A DNA stretch of 64,000 nt, from positions 5,022,001 through 5,086,000 of the forward strand of contig NC_014931.1 in NCBI RefSeq assembly GCF_000184745.1, in the 5' to 3' direction. The position numbers and the translations under genes were made by a program. A model generated the notes under the pieces. The model was not told the DNA's origin. It made no database searches and worked only from the letters and a program-made list of their open reading frames with translations. The DNA comes from Variovorax paradoxus EPS. Its GTDB lineage: Bacteria; Pseudomonadota; Gammaproteobacteria; Burkholderiales; Burkholderiaceae_C. The first letter of the stretch is position 1. Each line of letters begins with the position of its first letter. Below are positions 19,272 through 29,864 of this stretch, piece after piece.

Positions 19272-19294
19272 GGACTTTTGATTATAGAAAGTCC
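19272..19294. promoter_or_regulatory. Inverted repeat over the -10 box of the AraC gene
   Basis: GGACTTT (19272-19278) and AAAGTCC (19288-19294) form perfect 7-bp arms. The 9-base spacer holds TATAAT on the minus strand (19281-19286), 34 bases before the AraC gene's ATG. No good -35 box is visible. The site sits in the 105-bp divergent region and would suit autoregulation; the binding protein is inferred. Confidence 0.5.
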
Positions 19295-19352
19295 TCCCCA
19301 TCGCCGATATCGTGACGCACCTTCTACCCAAACCTCCAAGGAAACAAACCCA

Positions 19353-20096
19353 ATGAAGACCGTGCTGATCACCGGCTGCTCCTCAGGCTATGGCCTCGAA
19401 ACCGCGCGCCACTTTCTCGCCCAGGGCTGGCATGTCGTCGCCACCATGCGCACGCCGCGCACCGAACTCCTGCCCCGCTCGGAACGCCTGCGCGTGCTGC
19501 CTCTGGATGTGACGAAGCCCGAGAGCATCGCGGCGGCGCTCGAAGCCGCCGGTCCCATCGACGTGCTGGTGAACAACGCCGGCCTCGGGCTCTTCGGCGC
19601 GTTCGAGGCCACGCCGATGGCCACCGTGCGCGAGATCTTCGAGACCAACACCTTCGGCATGATGGCCACGACCCACGCCGTGCTGCCGCAGTTTCGACAG
19701 CGCAGGTCGGGGCTGGTCATCAACGTGACTTCGACCGTCACGCTGGCGCCCATGCCGCTCGTGGCGGCGTACACGGCGAGCAAGACTGCGATCAAGGGCT
19801 TCACCGAATCGCTCGCGTTCGAACTCGAACCATTCAACGTGCGCGTGAAGCTCGTCGAGCCGGGCTATGGACCGGGCACGCGCTTCACAGCAAACGGGGC
19901 GGAGCGCATGCAGGGCCTGATTCCCGAGGCATATGCACCGCTTGCGCAGTCGATCTTCGCTGCGCTGGGAAGACCAGCTGCGGTGACGACCGAAGCGGAT
20001 GTGGCCGAGGCCGTGTGGCATGCCGCGAACGATGCGAGCACGAAGCTGCGGTATCCGGCGGGTGCCGATGCGATCGCACTCTCTCAGGGTCAGTGA
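19353..20096 (+). CDS. Short-chain dehydrogenase/reductase
   Basis: 247 aa, AAGGA upstream of the ATG. Classical SDR marks: cofactor motif T7-G-C-S-S-G-Y-G14, NNAG at 74-77, catalytic Ser127 in NVTSTVT, and Tyr140-x3-Lys144 in YTASK. After VKLVEPGYGPGTRF the C-terminus is of ordinary length. It reduces or oxidises a small carbonyl/alcohol with NAD(P)H; the substrate is unknown. Divergent from the AraC regulator, which is its probable controller. Confidence 0.9.
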   Translation: MKTVLITGCSSGYGLETARHFLAQGWHVVATMRTPRTELLPRSERLRVLPLDVTKPESIAAALEAAGPIDVLVNNAGLGLFGAFEATPMATVREIFETNTFGMMATTHAVLPQFRQRRSGLVINVTSTVTLAPMPLVAAYTASKTAIKGFTESLAFELEPFNVRVKLVEPGYGPGTRFTANGAERMQGLIPEAYAPLAQSIFAALGRPAAVTTEADVAEAVWHAANDASTKLRYPAGADAIALSQGQ

Positions 20097-20124
20097 AGTG
20101 CCCGCCGCGCAGGTGGGCTGGCAT

Positions 20125-20469
20125 TCAGGGCAAGTCTTCCGTCTTCGAGATCGCCCTGAGCACCGCGACGCCCAGGTAAGCCCGCCAGAGCCCGAACGGC
20201 ACCAGCAAGGCAGCGAGCAACCGGTGCAGGAGCGGATCGAAGTGCAGCACCGCCCACACCCCCAGCGCAGCGAGCGCAATCCCGCCCACGGCGTTCAGCA
20301 CGCCGCCGCTGAACCACTGCAGCGAGAGGAATCGGCCGGTCAGCGCCAGGATGCGGTCGGCGATGCCGAGCCCGAAGTAGCTGGCGATCGCGTAGATGCC
20401 GAGCAGCAGCAGCGGGCCGACGGCGATGCCGATCAGGAGCCACACCAGAACTTCGATCAAGGAATCCAT
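20125..20469 (-). CDS. Small membrane protein, function unknown
   Basis: 114 aa with three hydrophobic stretches: about residues 5-30 (VLVWLLIGIAVGPLLLLGIY), 55-75 (VLNAVGGIALAALGVWAVL) and 81-100 (LLHRLLAALLVPFGLW). The short C-terminus (RAISKTEDLP) is polar. No family is recognised. It lies 10 bp downstream of the LysR gene in the same direction and may be co-transcribed with it. Confidence 0.65.
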   Translation of the reverse strand: MDSLIEVLVWLLIGIAVGPLLLLGIYAIASYFGLGIADRILALTGRFLSLQWFSGGVLNAVGGIALAALGVWAVLHFDPLLHRLLAALLVPFGLWRAYLGVAVLRAISKTEDLP

Positions 20470-20479
20470 GTGTTGCGCT

Positions 20480-21382
20480 TCAGCGGGGAAGTTCTTCGGC
20501 CATCAGGTCGATGAACCGCCGCACGCGCGGCTCCAGCAGCCGACGGGTCGGGTACAGCGCGAAGATCTTGACGTCGCCTGCGTCGAACCCGGGCAGCACC
20601 TGCCGGAGGCGCCCCGCGGCCAGGTCGTCGGCCACGAGGAAGTCCGGAAGCAGCGCGATGCCGAGCCCGGCGGCGGCGGCATCGCGCAAGGCCTCTCCGC
20701 TGTCCAGCCGCAGGCGGCTGCGCCCTTGAGCCTTGATCCAGTCACCGCCCTCGCCTCGTAAGCGCCAGCTCTGTCTTTGGTTGCGGCTGCTGAAGAACAG
20801 GCAGTCGTGGCCCGCGAGCGCGTCGATGTCCATCGGCTCACCCCGCTCTGCGAGGTACGCGGGCGACGCGCACAGCAGCGCCTTGTACCTGGCGACCACG
20901 CGAGACACCAGCCCCGTGTCGGCGCTCTCCCCGCTCGCACCAATCCGCACGGCCAAGTCGAAACCATCTTCGACGACATCGGCCAGCCGGTCGCTGAAGC
21001 TCACCTCGGCCTGCAACTCGGGCCATGCCGCGAGGTACTTCTGCAGCAGCGGCAGCACCACGAGCCGGCCGAACGCATCGGGCACGGTGAGGCGAAGCAC
21101 CCCACGCGGCGCGCCGCCGGGGCCCGCCACGCTCGCCTCGGCCTCATCGACCGCCGAGAGGATCAGCAGGCCGCGCTCGTAGAACACCCGGCCCTCGTCG
21201 GTGAGGCTCAGCGTGCGCGTCGTGCGATTCAAGAGCCGCACGCCGAGCCTGTCTTCGAGCCGGCCCACGGCCTTGCCCGCCGCCGAGCGCGTGAGGCCCA
21301 TGGCCTGGCCGCCTGCGATGAAGCTGCCTTCGTCGACGACAGCCATGAAGACCAGGATCTCGTTCAGGTTCGTGCGCTGCAT
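20480..21382 (-). CDS. LysR-family transcriptional regulator
   Basis: 300 aa. Winged HTH at the N-terminus (NEILVFMAVVDEGSFIAGGQ then SAAGKAVGRLEDRLGVRLLNRTTRTLSLTDEG), followed by the two-lobed effector domain (PRGVLRLTVPDAFGRLVVLPLL, GIALLPDFLVADDL). The start is given by the family's usual length. It is divergent from a RidA-family gene 125 bp away, which is its likely target; the effector is unknown. Confidence 0.9.
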   Translation of the reverse strand: MQRTNLNEILVFMAVVDEGSFIAGGQAMGLTRSAAGKAVGRLEDRLGVRLLNRTTRTLSLTDEGRVFYERGLLILSAVDEAEASVAGPGGAPRGVLRLTVPDAFGRLVVLPLLQKYLAAWPELQAEVSFSDRLADVVEDGFDLAVRIGASGESADTGLVSRVVARYKALLCASPAYLAERGEPMDIDALAGHDCLFFSSRNQRQSWRLRGEGGDWIKAQGRSRLRLDSGEALRDAAAAGLGIALLPDFLVADDLAAGRLRQVLPGFDAGDVKIFALYPTRRLLEPRVRRFIDLMAEELPR

Positions 21383-21450
21383 GGCTGGGGATGGAGGTGG
21401 CCGGGATGGAATGCGCTTCGCGTCTGTGTAGAAGCCGCTTCGCCAATGGC

Positions 21451-21483
21451 GTGACTACAGTCGTTCATCACTTCATCAGTCAC
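21451..21483. promoter_or_regulatory. Candidate operator upstream of the RidA gene
   Basis: GTGACT (21451-21456) and AGTCAC (21478-21483) form a perfect inverted repeat with a 21-base spacer, ending 24 bases before the RidA ATG in the region shared with the LysR gene. Arms this short can arise by chance; the site is a suggestion only. Confidence 0.25.
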
Positions 21484-21507
21484 TGTCCGGAAGGAAAGAA
21501 AGCACAC

Positions 21508-21903
21508 ATGAAACAACAGCCCGTCCTCTACAGCCACGGCGTGCCGTGGGAAGAAGCCTTCGGCGTCGGCCAAGGGTACAGCGTGAATGGCACCCTCTAC
21601 ATCTCGGGGCAGTTCTCGCACGACATGCAGGGCGCGTTCGTCGGCGAAGGCGACATCGCGGCGCAGACAACCCAGACGCTGGAGAACCTCGACCGCGTGC
21701 TCGCGGGGTTCAATGCGACGAAGACGAGCCTTGCGGAGCTGGTGATCTACGTGACCGACCCAGAGGCGCATACGGAAGCGCTGGTGCCTGTGTTCAAGGC
21801 GTACATGGGAACGCACCGGCCGGCGGTGACGCTGGTTGGCGTGTCGGGGCTTGCGTTTCCGCATCAGTTGATCGAGATCAAGGCGGTGGCGCACACGGAT
21901 TGA
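21508..21903 (+). CDS. RidA/YjgF-family protein
   Basis: 131 aa, GGAAGGAAAG upstream of the ATG. Family features: GQGYSVNGTLYISGQFSHD, QTTQTLENLDRVLAGFNAT, LVIYVTDPEAHTEALVPVFKAYMG, and the end HRPAVTLVGVSGLAFPHQLIEIKAVA. True RidA enzymes hydrolyse reactive enamines/imines and carry an arginine in a CNPxR-type position; here the equivalent region reads HRPAVTLVGV, so it may belong to a subfamily lacking that activity. Divergent from a LysR regulator. Confidence 0.85.
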   Translation: MKQQPVLYSHGVPWEEAFGVGQGYSVNGTLYISGQFSHDMQGAFVGEGDIAAQTTQTLENLDRVLAGFNATKTSLAELVIYVTDPEAHTEALVPVFKAYMGTHRPAVTLVGVSGLAFPHQLIEIKAVAHTD

Positions 21904-21976
21904 CGCGGGCATTGGGGCGAGTCCTTCCTGTGTGAGCCATGGTTTTCTCGATCTGCGGCGTCCGTTCAGAACCCAG

Positions 21977-23086
21977 CTAGCGCTTCAACCATCCCAGCCC
22001 CTTCGCATGCAGGCTCTGCACATAGAGCCGATCACGGGTCTCAGTGACGGCCGTGGTCTCGGGGTACGCACCCGTCGCATCCTGCATGCTCGCAAGCACC
22101 TTGCCGTCCTCGCTGAACGCGACCACATGTCCATACGCCTTCGGCACCGGCCACAGCGAACGCGGCAGGCGCATCGTCACGCTGCGCAGGAACGGCTTGT
22201 CGGCGAGCTTGTCGATGGTCGGGTTGCGCGGCTTCACCAGGCCCACCCAGATCTTGCCGTCCAGCCCGCGCATCAGGTTGTCGGGGTAGCCGGGGAGGTT
22301 GTCGAGCAGCACGGCGGCTTGTGGGTTGGCGGTGCTCTCGCCCACGTCGAGGTTGCTCGCATCGATACCGATCTTCCAGACACGGTACTTTCCGGTCTCG
22401 GCAACGAACAGGCTTTTCTCGTCGGCGCTCAATGCGATGCCGTTCGCGAACGCGAGGCCGCGCGCGACGACGCGCGTGGCCTTGGTGGCCGGGTCGTAGG
22501 CCAGCACGCGGCCCGTGGCGGACTGCTCGAGGATGTCGAGCACGCTGGCCTCGAAGGTGCCGCCCCACTCGGCCGGTGCGAAGCGGGTCGATGCGTCGGT
22601 GAAATACATCGTGCCGCTGCCGCGCGCCACCACCACGCCGTCGGCATAGCGGATCGGCTGGCCGTCGACCTGGTTGGTGAGCACGGTGATCTGCTTCGAA
22701 GGGCTGATCGCAAGCAGCCCCTTGATGGCATCGGCCGCGATGAGATTGCCGGCTGAGTCGAAGTCGAAACCGAGCACGCGGCCACCCGTGTTGACGAAGG
22801 CCTCCTGCGCACTGCCATCGGGGTTCATGCGAAGGATGTTGCCGCTCAGCACCGTGGTGTAGAGCTTGCCGTCGGGACCGATGGCGATGTGCTCCGGGCC
22901 CTCTTCGCGGCCGAGGTCGATCATGTTGAGCTGCGCAAGATGATCGTTGACCGCGAAGGCGCCGGTGTAGCCGGGGTCGGCGGGCGCGGACCAGACGACA
23001 GGCCGGACAGGGACGGGCCAGAGGGCGAGGTAGGCGATGACTGCAAGGAGCAGCAGGCCGAATGCGGCAAGGGTTTTCTTCAGCAT
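21977..23086 (-). CDS. SMP-30/strictosidine-synthase-like beta-propeller protein
   Basis: 369 aa. One N-terminal membrane or signal segment (about residues 5-24, LAAFGLLLLAVIAYLALWPV). The rest is a six-bladed propeller: GPEHIAIGPDGKLYTTVLSG, RVLGFDFDSAGNLIAADAIKGLL, YADGVVVARGSGTMYFTDAS, FANGIALSADEKSLFVAETGKYRVWKI, LPGYPDNLMRGLDGKIWVGL and the closing blade. Relatives include lactonases and strictosidine synthase-like proteins; activity here is unknown and probably periplasmic. Its start overlaps the end of the nucleotidyltransferase gene by 7 bases. A decayed partial copy lies at 18066-18232. Confidence 0.87.
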   Translation of the reverse strand: MLKKTLAAFGLLLLAVIAYLALWPVPVRPVVWSAPADPGYTGAFAVNDHLAQLNMIDLGREEGPEHIAIGPDGKLYTTVLSGNILRMNPDGSAQEAFVNTGGRVLGFDFDSAGNLIAADAIKGLLAISPSKQITVLTNQVDGQPIRYADGVVVARGSGTMYFTDASTRFAPAEWGGTFEASVLDILEQSATGRVLAYDPATKATRVVARGLAFANGIALSADEKSLFVAETGKYRVWKIGIDASNLDVGESTANPQAAVLLDNLPGYPDNLMRGLDGKIWVGLVKPRNPTIDKLADKPFLRSVTMRLPRSLWPVPKAYGHVVAFSEDGKVLASMQDATGAYPETTAVTETRDRLYVQSLHAKGLGWLKR

Positions 23087-23715
23087 GTCGGGCCCGTCTC
23101 AACGTGAGGAAGATCGCCCGGCTGAATCTGCAGCCACGGCCATCGCGCGCGATACGACGCCGCTTTCTTGTCGAACAACTCGCGATGCGGCATCAGCGGG
23201 TTCATCGTCAGCACGCCGTCGTACAACATGGAGAGACCGTTCGGCGCATAGAGCTCGCCCGGCCGGACGCCGACGCATGTCGCCGGAACCAGGAAGCGGT
23301 CGATGCCATCGCGCGTGCTGCCGAGCGCCTCGTAGGGGTGGCAGAAATACGATTCGTACCAGAGGTGAACACGCGCCTGGTTCGAGGCTTCGACCGTGAT
23401 GCCGAGATCGCCCAGCGCCTCATCGGCTCGCGCCTGCACACGACGCTCCCCCGCCTCGCTCGTGTCGTCGGCGTCGAAATAGAACAGGTCGTAGTCCTTG
23501 ATGCCCGCTTCCGGCGCGGCGCCGGACCGCAGGTTCCACACCGTTTGAAAGAGGCAGCCGGCGACCAGCCATCCGTCGGGAAGGGCCAGCGCATCCCATC
23601 GCGCAAGGATTGCCTGGTTGTTTCGGTTCTTGAGGATGTCGGCGATGAAGCGCTCTTGCATGGTGTGAAGAGAAGCAGAGCCGGGTATGGGCGGCGGGGC
23701 AGAGAGTTGGATCAT
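23080..23715 (-). CDS. Nucleotidyltransferase-family protein (NTP_transf_6 type)
   Basis: 211 aa. Characteristic segments are WLVAGCLFQTVWN, the acidic motif GIKDYDLFYFDADDTS (likely metal-binding aspartates) and QARVHLWYESYFCHPYEAL, as in the PF06042-type family. The biochemical role of this family is not established. It lies 18 bp after the DUF938 gene and overlaps the SMP-30 gene, so the three form one minus-strand operon. An internal ATG at codon 19 is an alternative start. Confidence 0.82.
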   Translation of the reverse strand: MIQLSAPPPIPGSASLHTMQERFIADILKNRNNQAILARWDALALPDGWLVAGCLFQTVWNLRSGAAPEAGIKDYDLFYFDADDTSEAGERRVQARADEALGDLGITVEASNQARVHLWYESYFCHPYEALGSTRDGIDRFLVPATCVGVRPGELYAPNGLSMLYDGVLTMNPLMPHRELFDKKAASYRARWPWLQIQPGDLPHVETGPTC

Positions 23716-23733
23716 GGTTCGCGAGCCTTGATT

Positions 23734-24360
23734 TCAGCGGCCGAAGACCAGCAGCAAGTTGTTTGACGGCATCGCATGCCGCTCGCGCAACGCAAGGCCC
23801 GCGCGGCGCGCCTCTGCCGCGACGTCTTCCAGGCGGCGGATGCCCCAGGCGGGATTGCGCGCACGCAGGTCCTGGTCGAACGCCATGTTGCTCGGGGCCG
23901 TTGGGACGCCGTCTTCGAAGTAAGGCCCGTAGGTGATCAGCAACCCGCTGGAACGCAGATGCCGCGCGGCGCCTTGCATCAGGGCGGCGCATGTGGCCCA
24001 CGGCGCGATGTGCAGCATGTTGGCGCAATAGATCGCATCGAACTTTTCTTCTTCTCCTTCAGCGAATGCGGTGTCCTGCGATGGCCATCGGGGCGACATC
24101 ACGTCGAGCAGAAGTGGCGCGCGGAGATTGGGCAGTGCGGCTTCCGCGACCCGGCTTGCGAGCGCGGGCAAGGTGCGCGGGTCTGCGTCGGTGGGCTGCC
24201 AGATCCATCGGGGCATCGAGGCTGCAAACCACGCGGCGTGTTGGCCCGTGCCGGATGCGATCTCCAGTGCGGTGCCGTGCTCGCCGAGGAGGCGGATCAA
24301 GGCATCGAGGATGGGCTGCTTGTTGCGATCGGCGGCGGGGCTGTAGGGGAGTTCGGGCAT
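23734..24360 (-). CDS. DUF938 (methyltransferase-like) protein
   Basis: 208 aa, full length for the family. It opens with PELPYSPAADRNKQPILDAL and has an S-adenosylmethionine-site-like glycine motif ALEIASGTGQHAAWFA, followed by WQPTDADPRTL and FDAIYCANMLHIAPW, all typical of DUF938. A methyl-transfer role is inferred from the fold; no substrate is known. It is the first gene of the operon and is divergent from katG. Confidence 0.88.
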   Translation of the reverse strand: MPELPYSPAADRNKQPILDALIRLLGEHGTALEIASGTGQHAAWFAASMPRWIWQPTDADPRTLPALASRVAEAALPNLRAPLLLDVMSPRWPSQDTAFAEGEEEKFDAIYCANMLHIAPWATCAALMQGAARHLRSSGLLITYGPYFEDGVPTAPSNMAFDQDLRARNPAWGIRRLEDVAAEARRAGLALRERHAMPSNNLLLVFGR

Positions 24361-24392
24361 GCGGATCGAGATCGGATGAAGGCAGGTTGAAG

Positions 24393-26680
<2,288 letters not shown>

Positions 26681-26708
26681 CGATCCTCGCGCTGCCATTG
26701 CGATATAG

Positions 26709-26748
26709 CGCCACCGAGCGGTCGCCATAGGGCGAGCGCTCGGTGGCG
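26709..26748. terminator. Bidirectional terminator hairpin after katG
   Basis: A perfect 12-bp stem (CGCCACCGAGCG / CGCTCGGTGGCG) with a 16-base loop lies 28 bp after the katG stop and 18 bp past the stop of the opposing response regulator. The T-run is weak on both strands, but the stem and position fit a shared terminator. Confidence 0.7.
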
Positions 26749-26765
26749 TTGTCGCATGGCATCCC

Positions 26766-27452
26766 TCACCCCTGCCCGAACTCCCGCGCGTGCTCCACCG
26801 CGTACTTGATGAGTTCCGCCTGCCCCTCGATGCCCAGCCGCCGCTTGATGCTCTGGCGGTGCGCCTCCACCGTGCGCACGCTCAAGCCCAGGTCGCGCGC
26901 GATCTGCTTGCTCGATTCGCCCCTGCCGAGCGCGGTGAGGATCTCGCTCTCGCGCGGCGTGAGCAGCGGACGCGGCGCCTGGTTGCGAAAGAGTTTCTTC
27001 GACACGGCCGGACTCAGGAAGGTGCCGCCCGCCGACACAGCCTCGATGGCGGCCACGATCTCGGCCGCAGGCGCGTCTTTGAGCACGTAGCCGCGCGCGC
27101 CCACTTGCATGGCCTTCTGCACGTACTCGGGGTTGTCGTACATGCTGAGCATCACGATGTGCGGCGCTGGATGTGATGGTTGTTGATCGCGTTGCAGCAC
27201 CAGCGCGGCGAGGTCGATGCCGTTCATGTCCTTCATGCCAACATCGACCAGCATGAGGTCGCACCGCAACGTGTCGAGCAGCGCGAGCGCCTCGGCGCCG
27301 CTGCCGGCCTCCCCGACGATCTCCAGGTTGGGCATGGCACCCAGGCGCGCGCGCAGGCCGTCACGCACCAGCGGGTGGTCGTCCACGAGGAAGAGGCGGA
27401 TGGGCCTGGGCGGCTGCGGCGCCGTTGTTGCTGGTGCTGCTGTTGTCGTCAT
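26766..27452 (-). CDS. NarL/FixJ-type response regulator
   Basis: 228 aa. Receiver domain with acidic pocket DD24-25 (FLVDDHPLVRD), phosphoacceptor Asp70 (LMLVDVGMKDMNG) and the lysine in GYVLKDAPAAE. The C-terminal LuxR HTH reads LTPRESEILTALGRGESSKQIARDLGLSVRTVEAHRQSIKRRLG. Its ATG overlaps the stop of the histidine kinase gene by 4 bases, so they form a two-component pair. The targets are unknown. Residues 1-16 are a low-complexity Thr/Ala/Pro lead. Confidence 0.93.
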   Translation of the reverse strand: MTTTAAPATTAPQPPRPIRLFLVDDHPLVRDGLRARLGAMPNLEIVGEAGSGAEALALLDTLRCDLMLVDVGMKDMNGIDLAALVLQRDQQPSHPAPHIVMLSMYDNPEYVQKAMQVGARGYVLKDAPAAEIVAAIEAVSAGGTFLSPAVSKKLFRNQAPRPLLTPRESEILTALGRGESSKQIARDLGLSVRTVEAHRQSIKRRLGIEGQAELIKYAVEHAREFGQG

Positions 27453-28813
27453 TCGGGCCTCGCGCTGCGGGCCGGCACTTCGGCCACGATGGATGTGTGG
27501 CCGCGGCCCGAGCGCATCGCCAGGCGCCCGCCGATCGCCTCGATGCGCTCGCGCATGTTGCGAAGGCCGATGCCGTGGCGCGGGTCGAGCTGCATCGCCT
27601 CGACGTCGAAGCCCACGCCGTCGTCGCTCACCTCCAACCGCACGGCCTCTTCGTTGAAACCCAGCGAGATGTGCACGCGATGCGCCTCGGCGTGCTTGCG
27701 CACGTTGGTGAGCGCCTCCTGCGTCACGCGGAAAAGCGCGGTCTTCACCTCTTGCGACAGCTCGAAAGGTTCGCCTTCGACCATGATGGACGCATCGACG
27801 CTGCCTTCCTCCCCGAACTCGTGGCCCAGCCGTTCCAGCGCGGCGGGCAGGCCCAGCGTGTCGAGCAGCGCGGGGCGCAGGCGGTGCGAGATGCGGCGCA
27901 CTTCGGTGAGCGAATCGTTCAGGCGCTGCAGCGCCTTGCCGAGCGCGGGCGGCGCCGGCTGGTGGTCGCGGCCGAGCGCATCGACGGCCGATTCGATCAA
28001 CAGCTTGGCCGACACCAGCGTCTGGCTCGTGCCGTCGTGCAGCTCACGCGCAAGGTGGCCGCGCTCTTCTTCCTGCGACTGCACCACGCGCCGCGCGAGC
28101 AGCCGCAGCTTGGCTTCGGCCACGCGGTGCTCGCTCAGGTTCAAAAACACGCCGGCCGCGCTCACAACGCCGAGGCACAGCGCAGCAATGCCCGCAATCC
28201 ACAGCAGCGTGGCGGTGACGTTGGCGTTCATCTGCTTGTCGAGCGCATCCATGGTCGACTCGATGTCGTCCAGGTACAGGCCCGTGCCGACCATCCAGTT
28301 CCAGCGCGGTAGCGCCGTCACGTAGCCGAGCTTGGGCGCCATCTGCGCGCTCGATGGCTTGCGCCATTCGTACTCGACGTAGCCGCCGCCGTTTTCCTTC
28401 GCGCCCTTGATGAGCTCCTGGATGGTGAAGCGCCCGCGCGAATCGCGCATGCCCCAGAGGTTCTGGCCGACCAGCTCGGGTTGGCGCGAATGCATGAGGG
28501 AATTGCCCTCCAGGTCGTAGACGAAGAAGTAGCCGTCGTCGCCGTAGTCGAGCGCGGCCAGACGGCGCAGGGCCTCGTTGCGGGTGGCCTCGTCGTCCAG
28601 GCCCGAGTCGTACAGCGGACGCAGGTTGCTCACGGCCAGCTCGACATAGCTGCGCAGTTCGCTGCGGCGCTGGGCCATGTAGCTGCGCTCGATGAGCGCT
28701 CGCTCGCGCTGCGCGAGGTCGTGCTCCTGGTGGCGCACCGCGAGCGCCACGAGCACCAGTGCGACGAGCAGCGGGGCGACGGCCAGCGCGACGATCTTGG
28801 TGCGGAGGTTCAT
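27449..28813 (-). CDS. Sensor histidine kinase with Cache domain
   Basis: 454 aa. Transmembrane segment 1 (about residues 7-26), a periplasmic single-Cache-like domain (GDDGYFFVYDLEGNSLMHS ... LPRWNWMVGTGLYLDDI, 90-190), transmembrane segment 2 (about 200-224), then a HisKA_3 domain with His259 in HLARELHDGTSQTL and an HATPase domain with DDGVGFD and GIGLRNMRERIEAIGG. Cache domains of this sort usually sense small organic acids or other metabolites outside the cell; the ligand here is unknown. It is followed by its response regulator with a 4-base overlap. Confidence 0.93.
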   Translation of the reverse strand: MNLRTKIVALAVAPLLVALVLVALAVRHQEHDLAQRERALIERSYMAQRRSELRSYVELAVSNLRPLYDSGLDDEATRNEALRRLAALDYGDDGYFFVYDLEGNSLMHSRQPELVGQNLWGMRDSRGRFTIQELIKGAKENGGGYVEYEWRKPSSAQMAPKLGYVTALPRWNWMVGTGLYLDDIESTMDALDKQMNANVTATLLWIAGIAALCLGVVSAAGVFLNLSEHRVAEAKLRLLARRVVQSQEEERGHLARELHDGTSQTLVSAKLLIESAVDALGRDHQPAPPALGKALQRLNDSLTEVRRISHRLRPALLDTLGLPAALERLGHEFGEEGSVDASIMVEGEPFELSQEVKTALFRVTQEALTNVRKHAEAHRVHISLGFNEEAVRLEVSDDGVGFDVEAMQLDPRHGIGLRNMRERIEAIGGRLAMRSGRGHTSIVAEVPARSARPE

Positions 28814-28877
28814 GGGGTGGGAAGGCTACCACCGGGTGGCAGCGGGACCGTTCTGCGGCGCCGCTGCCCGAGCGCGT

Positions 28878-29864
28878 CTAGCGTTCGGGGTTCTCGCGCG
28901 GCAGAAGACCGCGCTCGCTCAAGGCATCCAGAAGCGCCTCTTGATCAGCCCCGCCTTCCAGCAGGAGATCGAGGCGCTTTCCCGCCTTTGGCCGGATGGC
29001 GAGAAAGTCGAATTCGTAGCCGATGCCGCTGGCACGGCGATGACTGACCCGGGCCTGCCGCAAATCGACTTGCCAATCTCCGTCGATGCTGCGCAACTGC
29101 GTGTTGTCGAGTTGGAAGGCGCGCACCCGCGAACGCGAAAAGAGGCTGATCCGCGAGAAAGGGATGGTCCAGACCAGCCAGGCGACCATCGGCATGAACA
29201 CGCAGAGCCCCACCATGGTCTTCAGGAATCCCGCGTCGGATGCATTGAACAGCAGCGCGATACCCGCGGCGCCCGCCAGCGCGTATCCCGTCCAGACCCA
29301 CGCAAGAAAACATTGCCAGCAAAAAAGCATGGCGCGGCTTTGCACGGTGCCCTTGGGCATCGTCTTGGCATGGGTTCTCAGCGCGAGGTAGTGGTTGATG
29401 ACCGGCACGAGTTCATCGACAGGCGCCGTCAGCATCAGTTTCCTGAATGGCCGTGTGTGAACGATCAGGTAGTTGTCGCTGTCGGGAATCGCCTCTATGC
29501 CCAGTACGTCGATCCATTCGACGCGGCCGAGCCCTTGCACCGAGAAGCCTTCCTCGCCGATGTCGACCTGGGTGTTTTCATTGAACGGTTTCGGTCGGCT
29601 TTTCTCAGGGCGCAGCCAATGGGTTTCGACCCAGATCCATGCGCGCACGACGAACACCAGCCCGACCAGCCACGCGGCGAGGAACCCGATCATGCCCACC
29701 ATGCCCAGCGCGATGTACCAGCCCGTTGCATCCGGGTCCAACAGCCACGCGGCCGCGACACCGATCAATGCGGTGTAGGCCGCGCACAGCGACAGGATGG
29801 GCCAGATACCGCTCGCGTCGGGCTGGGTGACCTGGATGCGCCGCGAAAAAACCGGCGAGCTCAT
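28878..29864 (-). CDS. Membrane protein of unknown function
   Basis: 328 aa from the ATG at 29864, which overlaps the MFS transporter stop by 4 bases (ATGA). Four hydrophobic segments in two pairs: about residues 22-42 and 48-73, then 178-200 and 213-235. Between them is a soluble part (NTQVDIGEEGFSVQGLGRVEWIDVLGIEAIPDSDNYLIVHTR) that looks like a PH-like beta domain, with a second such part near the C-terminus. No family name can be given. The overlap indicates co-translation with the MFS gene. Confidence 0.7.
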   Translation of the reverse strand: MSSPVFSRRIQVTQPDASGIWPILSLCAAYTALIGVAAAWLLDPDATGWYIALGMVGMIGFLAAWLVGLVFVVRAWIWVETHWLRPEKSRPKPFNENTQVDIGEEGFSVQGLGRVEWIDVLGIEAIPDSDNYLIVHTRPFRKLMLTAPVDELVPVINHYLALRTHAKTMPKGTVQSRAMLFCWQCFLAWVWTGYALAGAAGIALLFNASDAGFLKTMVGLCVFMPMVAWLVWTIPFSRISLFSRSRVRAFQLDNTQLRSIDGDWQVDLRQARVSHRRASGIGYEFDFLAIRPKAGKRLDLLLEGGADQEALLDALSERGLLPRENPER

